Source: Myxococcus stipitatus
GTDB lineage: Bacteria > Myxococcota > Myxococcia > Myxococcales > Myxococcaceae
Direction of reading: 5' to 3'
NCBI RefSeq assembly: GCF_021412625.1
Contig: NZ_JAKCFI010000002.1
Span: 1,116,001 to 1,180,000, forward strand
DNA length: 64,000 nucleotides
The notes beneath the pieces are model-generated. The model worked only from the letters and a program-made list of their open reading frames with translations, searched no databases and was not told the DNA's origin. A program made the position numbers and the translations under genes. Shown in pieces: positions 20,409 to 29,906 of the stretch. The first letter of the stretch is position 1, and every line of letters begins with the position of its first letter.

Positions 20409-21851
20409 ATGGATGCCAGGAAGCTGGGAGCGATGGCGGTACTGGCCGGCGTGGCGGTGGCCGTGGTGCCATGGCTGCTGCCCACCGGACCGAACGCGAA
20501 CCTCGACGCGGCGCGTTTCCTCGAGTCCGGCAGCCTGGCCATCGGCGCCGCGGTGGTGTTCGCCGGCGGCCTGCTCACCGCCCTGACGCCCTGCGTCTAC
20601 CCGCTCATTCCCATCACCGTGTCCGTGTTCGGCGCGCGCAAGGCGGAGAGCCGGGGCAAGGCGCTGCTGCTCACCACGTCCTACATCGTGGGCATGGGCG
20701 TGGTGTTCAGCGCGCTGGGCATCCTGGCGGCGAAGACGGGGCAGGCGTTCGGTTCGCTGCTGGGGCATCCGGCGGTGGTGACGGGGCTGGCGGTGTTCCT
20801 GCTGCTGCTGGCGTCGTCCATGTTCGGCGCGTTCGAGCTGGCGCTTCCCGAGCGCCTCCAGACGCGGCTGACGTCGGTGGGGGGCGCGGGCGTGGCGGGC
20901 GCGTTCCTCATGGGCAGCGTGTCGGGCTTCCTGGCCGCGCCCTGCACGGGGCCGGTGCTGACGGGCCTGCTGGCCTTCGTGGCGAAGACGGCCAACACCA
21001 CCCTGGGCGCGACGCTGCTGTTCATCTACGCGCTGGGCATCGGCGTGCCGTTCTTCGTGCTGGGCGTGTCGACGGTGCGCCTGCCGCGCGGCGGCGTGTG
21101 GATGGAGTGGGTGAAGAGCGTGCTGGGCATCATGCTCGTCGCGCTGGCCCTCACCTACCTGAAGGACGCGTCGCCGTGGGCGCGCGACCTGGTGAAGGGC
21201 CTGGGCGCGCAGCTGGGGCGGCTGCCGGGCGCGCTGGTCGCGGGCGTGCTCGCGACGGTGGGCGTGCTGGCGGGCGCGGTGCACCGCTCGTTCAAGGAAG
21301 GCTCGCGCGACTTCTCGTTCAAGGCGCTGGGCGTGGCGCTGGTGGTGGTGGCGCTGGTGCTGCGCGGCGGCGCGCTGGACGCGGGCCCGGTGGGCGCGCT
21401 CTGGGTCCGCCTGGGCGTGGCCGAGCCTCCCCAGGCCCCGTCGTGGCGGTGGCACCACGTCATGCCGAAGAAGCAGGCCACCTTCTCCTCCACGGAGTTC
21501 GAGCAGGTGCTCGCCCAGGCGAAGTCCGAGGGCCGCCCGGTGCTCATCGACTTCTTCGCGGACTGGTGCGCGGCCTGCAAGGAGCTGGACCGCGAGACGT
21601 ACCCCGCGCCGGAGGTCATCTCCCAGTCGTCGGAGGGCCAGTTCCTCACCATCAAGGTCGACGCGACCAACAGCGACGACGCGCTCGACGCGCTGATGGA
21701 GCGCTTCGGCGTGGAGGGCCTGCCGACGGTCGCCTTCGTGTCGCCCGGGGGCAAGGTGCTCCAGCGCCCGCGCATCACCGGCTTCCTGGCGCCCGTGCCC
21801 TTCGCCACGGAGATGAAGAAGGCGCGCTGCGAGGACGGCTCCGCCTGCTGA
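20409..21851 (+). CDS. dsbD: DsbD-type thiol:disulfide interchange protein
   Basis: A 480-aa membrane protein that passes electrons from cytoplasmic thioredoxin to the periplasm. The membrane domain carries the paired Cys motifs LTPCVYPLIP and AAPCTGPVLTG. Several further transmembrane helices follow, and a C-terminal thioredoxin domain with DWCAACKELD. The N-terminal DsbD alpha domain of enterobacteria is missing, as in many short DsbD/ScsB-like proteins. It probably serves periplasmic reductases or cytochrome maturation. Confidence 0.9.
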   Translation: MDARKLGAMAVLAGVAVAVVPWLLPTGPNANLDAARFLESGSLAIGAAVVFAGGLLTALTPCVYPLIPITVSVFGARKAESRGKALLLTTSYIVGMGVVFSALGILAAKTGQAFGSLLGHPAVVTGLAVFLLLLASSMFGAFELALPERLQTRLTSVGGAGVAGAFLMGSVSGFLAAPCTGPVLTGLLAFVAKTANTTLGATLLFIYALGIGVPFFVLGVSTVRLPRGGVWMEWVKSVLGIMLVALALTYLKDASPWARDLVKGLGAQLGRLPGALVAGVLATVGVLAGAVHRSFKEGSRDFSFKALGVALVVVALVLRGGALDAGPVGALWVRLGVAEPPQAPSWRWHHVMPKKQATFSSTEFEQVLAQAKSEGRPVLIDFFADWCAACKELDRETYPAPEVISQSSEGQFLTIKVDATNSDDALDALMERFGVEGLPTVAFVSPGGKVLQRPRITGFLAPVPFATEMKKARCEDGSAC

Positions 21852-21864
21852 CGGGCGGGGCGCG

Positions 21865-22446
21865 CTACCGGCCCCGGCTCGCCATCACCTGGTCGAACAT
21901 CCGCTCGTGCAGCGCGTAGAGCGGCTCGGCCACCGCGTCACCCTCCAGGTACGCGAGCGCCCCGGCGATGGCCTCCAGCGTGGACATGCCGTCCGGGTGG
22001 GGAGGCCTGCGCAGCCGGCGCGTGTCCGGCGGCGGCGGCGGCAGCTTCAGCCCCGGCAGCCGGCGCAGCGCGGGCACCCGTTGCACCATGCGGCGCGCCT
22101 GTCCCCAGCTCCCATCCAGGACGATGAGGCGGCGGGGTGGGGGCGCGTGCGCGGCGGGCGTCTGCTGCGCGTCCGGGAAGAGCAGCCAGGTGTCGTCCGC
22201 GTCCTCGAGGAGGGAGGCGTCGAAGGGGTGGCCGGGCGAGCCGTAGGAGACGATGCGGCAGTGGGGCAGCGCCAGCGCGGCCATGCGGGCCGTGTTGGTG
22301 GACTTCAGCGTCTCCTTGTGGTGCCGGATGATGAGCAATTCGGTGCGCGTGGGGATGCGCGGCAGCTCGGCGCACAGGCACAGGGAGGTGGGCAGGAAGC
22401 AGCGAGGACAGCGGCCCGAGAGGTCCTCCGGGGTGCGCGACCTCAT
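21865..22446 (-). CDS. DTW-domain protein (tRNA-uridine aminocarboxypropyltransferase family)
   Basis: A 193-aa protein with an N-terminal Cys cluster (GRCPRCFLPTSLCLC), the SAM-site region LLIIRHHKETLKSTNTARMA and LIVLDGSWGQARRM, the DTW-type motif (here D-G-S-W). Members add a 3-amino-3-carboxypropyl group to uridine in tRNA (acp3U). The ATG overlaps the stop of the upstream gene (ATGA), so the two are probably co-translated. The family call is good; the tRNA position is not predictable. Confidence 0.85.
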   Translation of the reverse strand: MRSRTPEDLSGRCPRCFLPTSLCLCAELPRIPTRTELLIIRHHKETLKSTNTARMAALALPHCRIVSYGSPGHPFDASLLEDADDTWLLFPDAQQTPAAHAPPPRRLIVLDGSWGQARRMVQRVPALRRLPGLKLPPPPPDTRRLRRPPHPDGMSTLEAIAGALAYLEGDAVAEPLYALHERMFDQVMASRGR

Positions 22447-22997
22447 TTCCCCTGGCGGTAGCGCTCCATGAGGGCGCGCGCCTCGCGCAGCTTCTCCTCG
22501 ACGAAGCGGTCGTCCGCGTCCGGCTCGTAGTCGGCGTCGGGCAGGTCGAGCTGGAAGATGGTGGAGAGCAGGATGGGCGCCACCTCCAGCCACTCGGCGG
22601 TGCGGGTGAGGGCGGCCTGGCGGCGGCCGGCGAAGGTCTCCGGCCCCTCCTCCGGGCCGCAGCGACAGATGCGCGCGGAGTCCCCGGACACGTCCACGTA
22701 GAGCCCCAGCACCTCCGCGTCGACCTCCGCGGCGAGCGCGCACGTGGCCTCGCTCACGTAGGCCGCCATGGCCTGGGCCGCGGAGCGCTCCGTCAACGAG
22801 CGCACGAGGAACACCTGCCACCCCGCCTCGGACAGCGCGCCCGACTCCTGGATGGGCGTCAGCTCCGCGGGAGGCGCCTGGATGCGCGACAACAGCCGAC
22901 GCACGGGGGCCTCCAGCCTCTCCAGCCTCGCGCTCGACGCGGGACAGAAGAAGACGACGCGGTACTCACGGCTGTCTGCGGCGGTTTCCATGGGCAT
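22443..22997 (-). CDS. Conserved hypothetical protein
   Basis: A 184-aa soluble protein that I do not recognise. It has an N-terminal beta-rich part (YRVVFFCPASS), a central acidic stretch and a charged helical tail (DDRFVEEKLREARALMERYRQGK). There is no signal peptide or membrane helix. A second Met at 22991 is an alternative start. It is upstream of, and overlaps by 4 bp, the DTW-domain gene, so a tRNA-related function is possible but unproven. Confidence 0.7.
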   Translation of the reverse strand: MPMETAADSREYRVVFFCPASSARLERLEAPVRRLLSRIQAPPAELTPIQESGALSEAGWQVFLVRSLTERSAAQAMAAYVSEATCALAAEVDAEVLGLYVDVSGDSARICRCGPEEGPETFAGRRQAALTRTAEWLEVAPILLSTIFQLDLPDADYEPDADDRFVEEKLREARALMERYRQGK

Positions 22998-23091
22998 ACG
23001 GCGTCGCCAGGCGCTGCAAGGAGGGTCCTTCGGGTGCCCAAGAGGACCAAAGGATTCCCCGACCTTGCAAGGGGGGAGTTGCGGGGAGGGT

Positions 23092-23961
23092 TCAGGGCGC
23101 CGCGACGGGGGCCGGGGAGGGCGCGGCGGCCGCCCGCTGCTCGGAGGCGACCCAGACCCCGGCGGCCAGCACCAGGAGTCCGCCCGCCACGCCCACGGGT
23201 GTGAGGGCCTCGGAGAAGACGGCCCAACCCACCACGGACGCCGTGAGGGGCTCCAGGTAGGTGAGGGCGCCCGCGGCGGCGGTGGGGACATGGCGCAGCC
23301 CGGCATTGAAGAGGCAGGTGCCGGCCAGGCCACACACCGCCCCTCCTGCGAGCACCTGGAGCGTGGCCCCGTTTAGGGCGGGGGGCAGGGCCTGGGGGCC
23401 GGCGATGCACAGCAGCGCCACCAGGGAAATGGGCGCATGCAGCGACGCCACGGCCAGCGGGGAGTAGGCGCGCGTGGCCGCCTTCGTGCCTAGGACGATG
23501 ATGGCGTAGAAGAGGGCGCTGCCCGCGCCCAGCGCCGCAGTGAGGCCCGCGTCGCCCGTCCCGTCCGGCCGGCCGATGAGCAGCGCCAGCCCCAGCAGCG
23601 TCACCGGCGCCGCCACCAGCGCGCGCACCGAGCGCCGCTCGCCCAGCACCCAGGGCGCGGCGAGCGCGAGCAGCAGCGGGGCCAGGTAGTGGGTGAGCAC
23701 GGCGACGGACACGGGGCCGTGCTTCATGGCCGCGAAGAACAGGCTGATGTTGGCCGCGTCCGCCAGCCCGACGACGACGAGCGCCAGGGTGGCCCGGATG
23801 TCCCGCCACGCCGCGCCGCGCACGAGCAGGGGCACCGGGAGCGACATGGCCACGAGCGCCAGGAAGGCGTTCTGGGACCAGGTGAGCCCGGCCGGCCGGA
23901 GGAACAGGGACCAGCATCCCCAGAGGGTGGCCCCGGCCGCGACCATCGCGAAGTGCCGCAC
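23092..23961 (-). CDS. EamA/DMT-family transporter
   Basis: A 289-aa protein with about ten hydrophobic segments arranged as two EamA halves. The second half has LTYLEPLTASVVGWAVFSEALTPVGVAGGLLVL, the typical end of this drug/metabolite transporter family. The substrate cannot be inferred. An Ala/Pro-rich tail follows the last helix. It is divergent from the histidine kinase gene 81 bp away. Confidence 0.87.
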   Translation of the reverse strand: MRHFAMVAAGATLWGCWSLFLRPAGLTWSQNAFLALVAMSLPVPLLVRGAAWRDIRATLALVVVGLADAANISLFFAAMKHGPVSVAVLTHYLAPLLLALAAPWVLGERRSVRALVAAPVTLLGLALLIGRPDGTGDAGLTAALGAGSALFYAIIVLGTKAATRAYSPLAVASLHAPISLVALLCIAGPQALPPALNGATLQVLAGGAVCGLAGTCLFNAGLRHVPTAAAGALTYLEPLTASVVGWAVFSEALTPVGVAGGLLVLAAGVWVASEQRAAAAPSPAPVAAP

Positions 23962-24042
23962 TGCGCATGACTCCTGGTGACGTCGACGGCCTCATGGCCC
24001 CGACGGGGCGCGCAGACTAGGAACATCTGCCACACTGCGTCC

Positions 24043-25656
24043 ATGGGGCCCTTGTTCGCCTACAGCCTGGCGCCCGTCGTCAGCGTCGCGCTGTTGCTGT
24101 GCTTCACCACCGCCCTGCGGGGGCGCGACGCGCTCGGCCTCACGCTGTATTGCCTGACCACCGCCGCGTGGAGCGGCGCGCTGCTCCTGTTGTGCGTGCC
24201 GGCGTGGGCGTGGCTCGGCGAGCGCCTCGCGGCCAGCGGCGCGTTCGTCGCCGCCGCCTTCCTCCATGCCGCGTACGACGTCACCCGGCGGCGCTCCTAC
24301 GGGCTGGTCGTGCTGGCCTATGCCGTGGCGACGGCGGTGACGACGGTGGGCGTGTTCGCGCCGATGGCCCTCTACGGCGCCCTGGCCATGCAGCGCGGCC
24401 CGCTGTTCTGGCCCATCATGGCGTTGTCGGTGTCCGCCGCGTGCGTGCCGCTGCTCCACCTGTACCGCGCCTGGCGCGCGGAGTCCCCGGAGCGACGGCC
24501 GCTGCTGCGCAGCCTGGGCATCGCCGGCGCGCTGGCGTACTCCGGGGGCACGGGCACGGCGCTGCTGTTGTCGGGCGGGTACGCGCTGCCCTGGGGCCTC
24601 TACCTCGTGCTGGCCGCGCTGCTGGTGCTCGTGCACGTCATCGACGCGCACCAGCCGGCGGGGGACCGGAAGCGGATGGAGCGCAGCCTCGTCTATTCGG
24701 CGATGGCGGCGGTGCTGTCCGCGGGCTTCCTCTTCGGCGTGCTGACGCTCATGGATGGCGGCGGCCAGCCGCTGCTCGCGCAGTACCGGGGCGCGGCCTT
24801 CGCGCTGCTGGCCCTGGCGGCGCTCGCCTTCGAACCGGTGCGCCAGGGCTTCCAGGAGTGGCTGGGGCGGCGGCTGCTCAAGGGCCGCGCCACCGGGGAC
24901 GAGCTGGCCCAGGCGCTCGTCCAGCAGGAGGCCCGCGCGGACCAGGCGGAGCGGTTGGCGGAGCTGGGCCGGTTCACCTCGGCCGTGGCCCACGAGGTGC
25001 GCAATCCCCTGGGCGTGCTGGGGGCCCACCTCAAGCTGCTGGAGCGCCAGGGCGTGGACGCGGAGTCGCTCGCCGCGATGCGCGAGCAGATGGCGCGGGC
25101 GAGCCACTTCGTGGACGAGCTGCTGCGCTACGGCCGGCCGCGTCCCCTCGAGCTGCGAGCGGTGGAGGTGTCGGCCACCGTGGCCCTGGCCTGGTCCACC
25201 GCGCGGCAGGGCCTGGGGGCGCTCGCCCCCGAGGTCGCGTTCGAGCTCTCCGCGGACGAGGCGCCGCGCCTGGAGGCGGACCAGGGGCAGCTGTCCCAGG
25301 TGTTCGTCATCCTCCTGGAGAATGCGTTGCTCGCCCTGCGCGACGTGCCCGCGCCGACGCTGCGCGTGGTCGTCACCCCGGACACGGACGCGCGGACGCT
25401 GTGCGTCCGGGTGGAGGACAGCGGCCCGGGCATTCCTCCCGAGCTGCTGCCCCGGCTGTTCCAGCCCTTCGTCACCGGCCGCAAGCGCGAGGGGCCGCGT
25501 CCCGGGACGGGGCTGGGACTCGCCATCGCGCGGGGCATCGTCGAGCGTCACGGCGGCACGTTGCGCGCCTCGCGCTCCGAGGACCTGGGCGGCGCGCGCT
25601 TCGACCTGGCCCTTCCCCTGCGCCAGCCCGCACCGCTCTCCGTCGCGGCGGGGTGA
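24043..25656 (+). CDS. Membrane-bound sensor histidine kinase
   Basis: A 537-aa kinase with about seven or eight N-terminal transmembrane helices (residues 1-260) in place of a periplasmic sensor domain. Then come a dimerisation domain with the H-box FTSAVAHEVRNPLGV and an ATPase domain with the N-box VILLENALLALRD, the G1 box VEDSGPGIPP and the G2 box GTGLGLAIARGIV. No response regulator is adjacent, so it is an orphan. Chosen start: MGPLFAYSLAP at 24043. Confidence 0.9.
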   Translation: MGPLFAYSLAPVVSVALLLCFTTALRGRDALGLTLYCLTTAAWSGALLLLCVPAWAWLGERLAASGAFVAAAFLHAAYDVTRRRSYGLVVLAYAVATAVTTVGVFAPMALYGALAMQRGPLFWPIMALSVSAACVPLLHLYRAWRAESPERRPLLRSLGIAGALAYSGGTGTALLLSGGYALPWGLYLVLAALLVLVHVIDAHQPAGDRKRMERSLVYSAMAAVLSAGFLFGVLTLMDGGGQPLLAQYRGAAFALLALAALAFEPVRQGFQEWLGRRLLKGRATGDELAQALVQQEARADQAERLAELGRFTSAVAHEVRNPLGVLGAHLKLLERQGVDAESLAAMREQMARASHFVDELLRYGRPRPLELRAVEVSATVALAWSTARQGLGALAPEVAFELSADEAPRLEADQGQLSQVFVILLENALLALRDVPAPTLRVVVTPDTDARTLCVRVEDSGPGIPPELLPRLFQPFVTGRKREGPRPGTGLGLAIARGIVERHGGTLRASRSEDLGGARFDLALPLRQPAPLSVAAG

Positions 25657-25707
25657 GCCGTCGCGGGCCAGCATGGCTTGCGTGAAATGACAATCCGGCC
25701 CAGGGGC

Positions 25708-25714
25708 GGAAACC
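25708..25714 (+). promoter_or_regulatory. GGAAACC motif upstream of ECF sigma gene 1
   Basis: GGAAACC resembles the -35 element of many ECF-sigma promoters and lies 91 bp before the start codon. The same heptamer is 89 bp before the paralogous sigma gene (29812-29818). A matching -10 is not obvious, so this is only a candidate autoregulatory promoter. Confidence 0.3.
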
Positions 25715-25804
25715 TCGGCCCGGGGAAGGGAGGACTGTGTAGGAGCGGACGGTTTGGCAAGAAACCCGACGTGCGACGTTCTCTGGTTGAACCCAGGAGG
25801 GGGT

Positions 25805-26389
25805 ATGCACGCGAAGCCCAGGCTGACGGTGGTGGGCACGGAAAGCGAGGGTCCCGCGTTCGCGTTCGAGCGGTTCGCCCAGCACTTCCAACCCCCGCTC
25901 TTCCGGATGCTGGGCAAATATTGTCGAGGCACCGGGGCGGAGGTGGAGGACATCGTCCACGACGTGCTGCTCCGCGCGCTGCTGCGCTGGGGTGAGCTGT
26001 GCCACCTCGAGGAGTCCGCGCAGCGGGCCTGGCTCGTGCGGGTGGCGAAGAACTGCTACCTCGACCGATACCGACGTCGCAGGAGCGAGGAGGACCGACT
26101 CCAGGCGCTCTTCCGACTCCAGGAGGGCTTCGACGACGACGCGGTGGAGGACGAGCTGTGGCGCTACGTCGACGTCTCCGACCTCCATGCGGTGCTGCCG
26201 CTGCTGACGCCCAAGGTGCGCGTGACGTTCGAGCTGTACCTCCAGGGGTTGTCCTATGCGCGCATCAGCCAGCAGACGAGCGAGCCGTCCGGCACGGTGG
26301 GCGCGCGGCTGACGCAGGCGCGGCGCATGCTCCGTGAGCTGCTCCGGGAGACGGCGGAGTCGCGTCGACGCGAGGGCTTGCGCGCATGA
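25805..26389 (+). CDS. ECF-type RNA polymerase sigma factor (module 1)
   Basis: A 194-aa sigma-70-family factor. Region 2 includes RMLGKYCRGTGAEVEDIVHDVLLRAL and region 4 includes LSYARISQQTSEPSGTVGARLTQARRML, a helix-turn-helix. Start ATG at 25805 has AGGAGG just upstream. The stop overlaps the ATG of the zinc-finger/CHAT gene, the usual coupling of an ECF sigma factor to its anti-sigma factor. The arrangement repeats at 29907-33526. Confidence 0.92.
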   Translation: MHAKPRLTVVGTESEGPAFAFERFAQHFQPPLFRMLGKYCRGTGAEVEDIVHDVLLRALLRWGELCHLEESAQRAWLVRVAKNCYLDRYRRRRSEEDRLQALFRLQEGFDDDAVEDELWRYVDVSDLHAVLPLLTPKVRVTFELYLQGLSYARISQQTSEPSGTVGARLTQARRMLRELLRETAESRRREGLRA

Positions 26390-29300
26390 GCCGGGACTGT
26401 GACGGGCTGCCTCTCTTCCTGGCGGAACAGCTCACGCCCGACGAACACGCGCGTTTCCGCGAGCACCTGCTGCACTGCTACGTCTGCGAGCGGGACTTCC
26501 ACGAGGCGATGCAGCTGGAGATGCTCGCGCAGATGTCGATGGACCCGGAGACCCGGGGGCCGGAGACCGAGGCGCGCGCGGTGGCGCCTGTCCCGCCCGA
26601 GCCCCGGCGTGGCTGGCGTCAGGCGGTCGCGCGGGGGAAGAGGTTCGTGTTGCCGGCGATGCTGTTGCTGCTGGCCCCCAGCGGCGAGCCCGCGCACGAC
26701 CCCTCCATGGAGTGGCTCGACCCGGCGTGGCCGCAGCGCACGCTCGAGTCCCGAGTCTCCTATCCGGCGGCGGACGCGCACCACCGCGCCTTCGTCGCGA
26801 CGCGGAGCGCGGAGGGCGCGGGCGGGGCGATGAAGACGCTCTCCGTGCAGCGGCTCGCCCCTTTGGACGAGCGGGGGGATTGGCATGGCATCGCCACCGC
26901 GCACCTCCTGTACGGCGCGCCCGGCCAGGCCCGGGCCTATCTCCATCAACTCCCTCCCTCCGCCGACCGGGACAGCGACCTGGCGGTGCTCGAGCTGGAG
27001 CAGGCGCGCCAGATGCGGGACCTCGACGCGCGCAAGCCCCACCTGGACAGCGCGTTGACGCTGCTGGCCGGCGCCCTGGCGCGCGCTTCCGAGCATCCCC
27101 AGGCATTGTGGAACCAGGGCCTGGTGTTGCGGGAGTTGGGGTTGTCGCTGCGCGCGGCCCAGTCGTTCGGAGAGGTCCGGCGCTTGAACGAGCCGGGCTG
27201 GAGCGAGGAGGCCGCGGAGCGGGAGGCCGCGCTGCGCGAGTCGACACTGGCGCGGGCGAAGTCCTGGAAGGAGGCCTTCGCGCTGGGCCGGGGGCTGGCC
27301 ATCGGCGAGGAGGTGGAACTCCCGCTGGAGCTGGCGCGGGAGCATCCCGGCATCCTGCGGTTGTACTTCTACGAGGCGCTGCGGACCGCGAGCACGCGGG
27401 AGCGGGTGTTGTGGCTGCTGCCGCTCGCTCGCGCGCTCGACGCGAGCTACGGCGGACAGGTGCTCGAGGACGCCGTCCACCGCACCGCCCTCCGGGACTT
27501 CGCCGCGCGGGGCCCGGTGGCGCGGGAGTACGCGCGGCTGATACGCGACGAGCGGCGGCCCGAGGGAGAGGTGATGGAAGTGCTGCGGCGCTCCGGGGAG
27601 GAGGACCTCTATCTGGGCGCGCTCGTCCGCGCGAGCACCCAGGGGTTGCGGGTGGACTCGGAGGCTCTGATACGCCTGGCCAGCGCGTCCGAGGACCCGT
27701 GGATGCACATCCTCGCCGAGCGGGAGCGCGTGCTCGTCGACCAGCGCGCGGGACGTTGGGCGAAGGCCGAGGAGCGCTTGCTCAAGAGCCTGACCCGGTG
27801 CGACGCCGAGGGGCTCGTCTACCGGTGCCTGGGGCTCGAGCGGCAACTGGCGGACCTGTACCTGGAGCTGCACCGGCCGGCGGATGCGTTCCCCCATGCC
27901 TGGCGAGGGTGGACGCGCGCCGTGGAGGCCCGAGAGTGGGATTTCGAGCTGTCCTTCCTCCTCGAGCTCGCCGACGTGGCCCGCTACCAGCATGCCTTCG
28001 CCAGCGCGCGGGCCTACCTGGAGGAAGCGCTGGCGCGCACGCCGGACGATTGCGCGCGGCGCGCCCACGTCCACCAGAACCTCGCCCTGTTGTCCTGGCA
28101 GACCTTCCAGCCGGACCAGGCTCGCCAATGGCTGGAGCGCGTGACGGCGTGCGATGTCCCGCTGGGGCTGACCGGGGTGGGCGTGCTGACGGAGCTGGCC
28201 CGCCGGGAGCGCCGGCCGGACGACGAGCCGCGCCTGCGCCGCACGTTGGCGGAGCTGCGCCAGGGGGTGTCATCGCCAGGGCGCGAGGCGCTGCTCCTCG
28301 TCATGGAGGGACAATTCACGCTGCGCCAGTCGCGCGAGGCCGGACGGGCCCTGCTGCAGCAAGGGCTCTTCCTGGCGGAGCAGACCCCTGATTCCACCGA
28401 CGCGCGAAAGGCCCTCGCCGCCGCCCATTCCACGCTCATCTCCGAGGCGGCGCGGCAGGGGAGCTGGACCGAGGCCCTGGAGCTGCTGCGGCAGGAGCAG
28501 GGCCTGCAACGGGTACCGTCCTCCTGTCTGCTGGCGGTATCCGTCGACCACGAGCAGACCTTCGCGCTCGCGCGCGGCCCCAGTAGAGGAGGCCCCAGTG
28601 GACAGCAGGTGGGCCACTACGACGAGCTGCGCGGTGGACCGCTGGGGGAGGACGCCACAGGGCTGGTCCCTCGCGCGCTGCTCAAGGTGCTCCAGGGCTG
28701 CGAGCACGTGGACGTGCTCGCGCGTCCTCCCGTTCAGGGGATGCCGGGCTTGCTGCCCGACGACGTGGCGTGGAGCTATCGCGTGGGACACTCCTTCCAT
28801 GCGCCCTCGGCCCGCGCCGGGCCCGCGACACACCTGGTCGTCAGGAACGTGGCGACCCCCGCCTCGTTGCAACTGCCGGAGCTGGGCGCGCTCGCGCCTC
28901 CTCGGTTGCCGGACCCGTGGCGGGTCGAACTCAAGGGCTCCGCGGCCACGCCCTCGAACGTGCTGGCGGCGATGTCGGAGGCGTCCGAAGTCGAGCTGCA
29001 CGTGCATGGCAAGTACAGCTCGGCCCTGTCCGACGCGTCGCTGTTGGTGCTCGCCCCGGAGCCGGATGGCTCGTACGCGCTGACGGCGGAGCTGGTGCGC
29101 CAGGCGCGCCTGCTCCATGCGCCGCTCGTGCTGCTGGCGGCCTGTGGCGCGGCGAGGAAGGCGCCCTACCTGCACGAGTCCTACAGCCTGCCGATGGCGT
29201 TCATCGAGGCGGGCGCCAGCGCGGTGCTGGCCTCCTCGCTGGACATCCCCGACTCGGCCGGGGCCTTCTTCGAGAAGGTGCGTGAGCGCATCCGCGCCGG

Positions 29301-29400
29301 CGTCCGGCCATCCGTGGCGCTGCGCGACGCGCGGGCGCAATGGGCGCGCGAGTCTCCTGGCGACCAGCGCTGGCTGCCCCACGTGCTGCTCTTCGAATGA
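26386..29400 (+). CDS. Anti-sigma zinc finger - TPR-like - CHAT protease fusion (module 1)
   Basis: A 1004-aa protein. Residues 5-45 form a zf-HC2/ZAS-type anti-sigma domain with H27-x3-C31-x2-C34. Residues 87-98 are a short hydrophobic patch, weak for a membrane span. Residues about 150-700 are helical TPR-like repeats (for example ASEHPQALWNQGLVLRELG). The C-terminal CHAT (caspase-like) domain keeps the His in ELHVHG (H874) and the Cys in LLAACGAAR (C920). It overlaps the sigma gene by 4 bp, so it is expected to bind that sigma factor and release it by proteolysis. The trigger is unknown. Confidence 0.88.
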   Translation: MSRDCDGLPLFLAEQLTPDEHARFREHLLHCYVCERDFHEAMQLEMLAQMSMDPETRGPETEARAVAPVPPEPRRGWRQAVARGKRFVLPAMLLLLAPSGEPAHDPSMEWLDPAWPQRTLESRVSYPAADAHHRAFVATRSAEGAGGAMKTLSVQRLAPLDERGDWHGIATAHLLYGAPGQARAYLHQLPPSADRDSDLAVLELEQARQMRDLDARKPHLDSALTLLAGALARASEHPQALWNQGLVLRELGLSLRAAQSFGEVRRLNEPGWSEEAAEREAALRESTLARAKSWKEAFALGRGLAIGEEVELPLELAREHPGILRLYFYEALRTASTRERVLWLLPLARALDASYGGQVLEDAVHRTALRDFAARGPVAREYARLIRDERRPEGEVMEVLRRSGEEDLYLGALVRASTQGLRVDSEALIRLASASEDPWMHILAERERVLVDQRAGRWAKAEERLLKSLTRCDAEGLVYRCLGLERQLADLYLELHRPADAFPHAWRGWTRAVEAREWDFELSFLLELADVARYQHAFASARAYLEEALARTPDDCARRAHVHQNLALLSWQTFQPDQARQWLERVTACDVPLGLTGVGVLTELARRERRPDDEPRLRRTLAELRQGVSSPGREALLLVMEGQFTLRQSREAGRALLQQGLFLAEQTPDSTDARKALAAAHSTLISEAARQGSWTEALELLRQEQGLQRVPSSCLLAVSVDHEQTFALARGPSRGGPSGQQVGHYDELRGGPLGEDATGLVPRALLKVLQGCEHVDVLARPPVQGMPGLLPDDVAWSYRVGHSFHAPSARAGPATHLVVRNVATPASLQLPELGALAPPRLPDPWRVELKGSAATPSNVLAAMSEASEVELHVHGKYSSALSDASLLVLAPEPDGSYALTAELVRQARLLHAPLVLLAACGAARKAPYLHESYSLPMAFIEAGASAVLASSLDIPDSAGAFFEKVRERIRAGVRPSVALRDARAQWARESPGDQRWLPHVLLFE

Positions 29401-29544
29401 GCGCGCGCCGGGGCGCCCCCGCGATGGAGATATCCTGTCAGGTTGTTCGTAATGAATGCGACCCGCAGCGTTGTCTGGGTGAGGGTCCGGTCGGGGGTTG
29501 GCGCATTCCGCGCCGACGTTCCGGACCTCGAATGGGGCGCAGTC

Positions 29545-29706
29545 ATGACGAGCATCAACGACGACCAGGCGAAGACTCCCTCGGGGGAAGACGTGGAGCC
29601 GACGACCTCCTCCGGAGGCGCCTCGGATGATGGTTCGGGGCCGCCTCCCGACCACTCGGAAGACATCGAGGTGAGGGACCCGCCTCCGACGACCACCCCC
29701 GGCTAG
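29545..29706 (+). CDS. Small acidic Pro/Thr/Ser-rich peptide (module 1)
   Basis: A 53-aa, probably disordered peptide with no signal or membrane segment, rich in Asp, Glu, Pro, Ser and Thr, ending VRDPPPTTTPG. It occupies the same place after the CHAT gene as a 62-aa peptide after the second copy, and both contain DPPP. The ATG at 29545 is the likely start, though its ribosome site is weak; in-frame ATGs upstream (29443, 29452) exist. It could be a protease substrate or a TPR ligand (inference). Confidence 0.55.
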   Translation: MTSINDDQAKTPSGEDVEPTTSSGGASDDGSGPPPDHSEDIEVRDPPPTTTPG

Positions 29707-29811
29707 GCCCGCGGTGGTGCCCTCCCGCGAGGGCAGGTGGAGCCTGGACGGGGAGGCATGGGGGGCGGGTCCCCACCACCCTGGCAGCGGGAGGGCGTGT
29801 CCGGGAAGTGG

Positions 29812-29839
29812 CGGAAACCGGCGTGGTTGCGTCGGTTTC
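29812..29839 (+). promoter_or_regulatory. GGAAACC motif and inverted repeat upstream of ECF sigma gene 2
   Basis: GGAAACCG, a 12-nt centre and CGGTTTCC form a perfect 8-bp inverted repeat. Its left arm contains the same GGAAACC heptamer that precedes module 1, at nearly the same distance from the sigma start. It could be an ECF -35 element or a regulator site. Confidence 0.35.
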
Positions 29840-29906
29840 CAGACTCCGACCCAAGGATTCCCGGGGGCCGCGTTTCGAGTGGGCGTGGAAGGAGGGCGAG
29901 GGGTCG

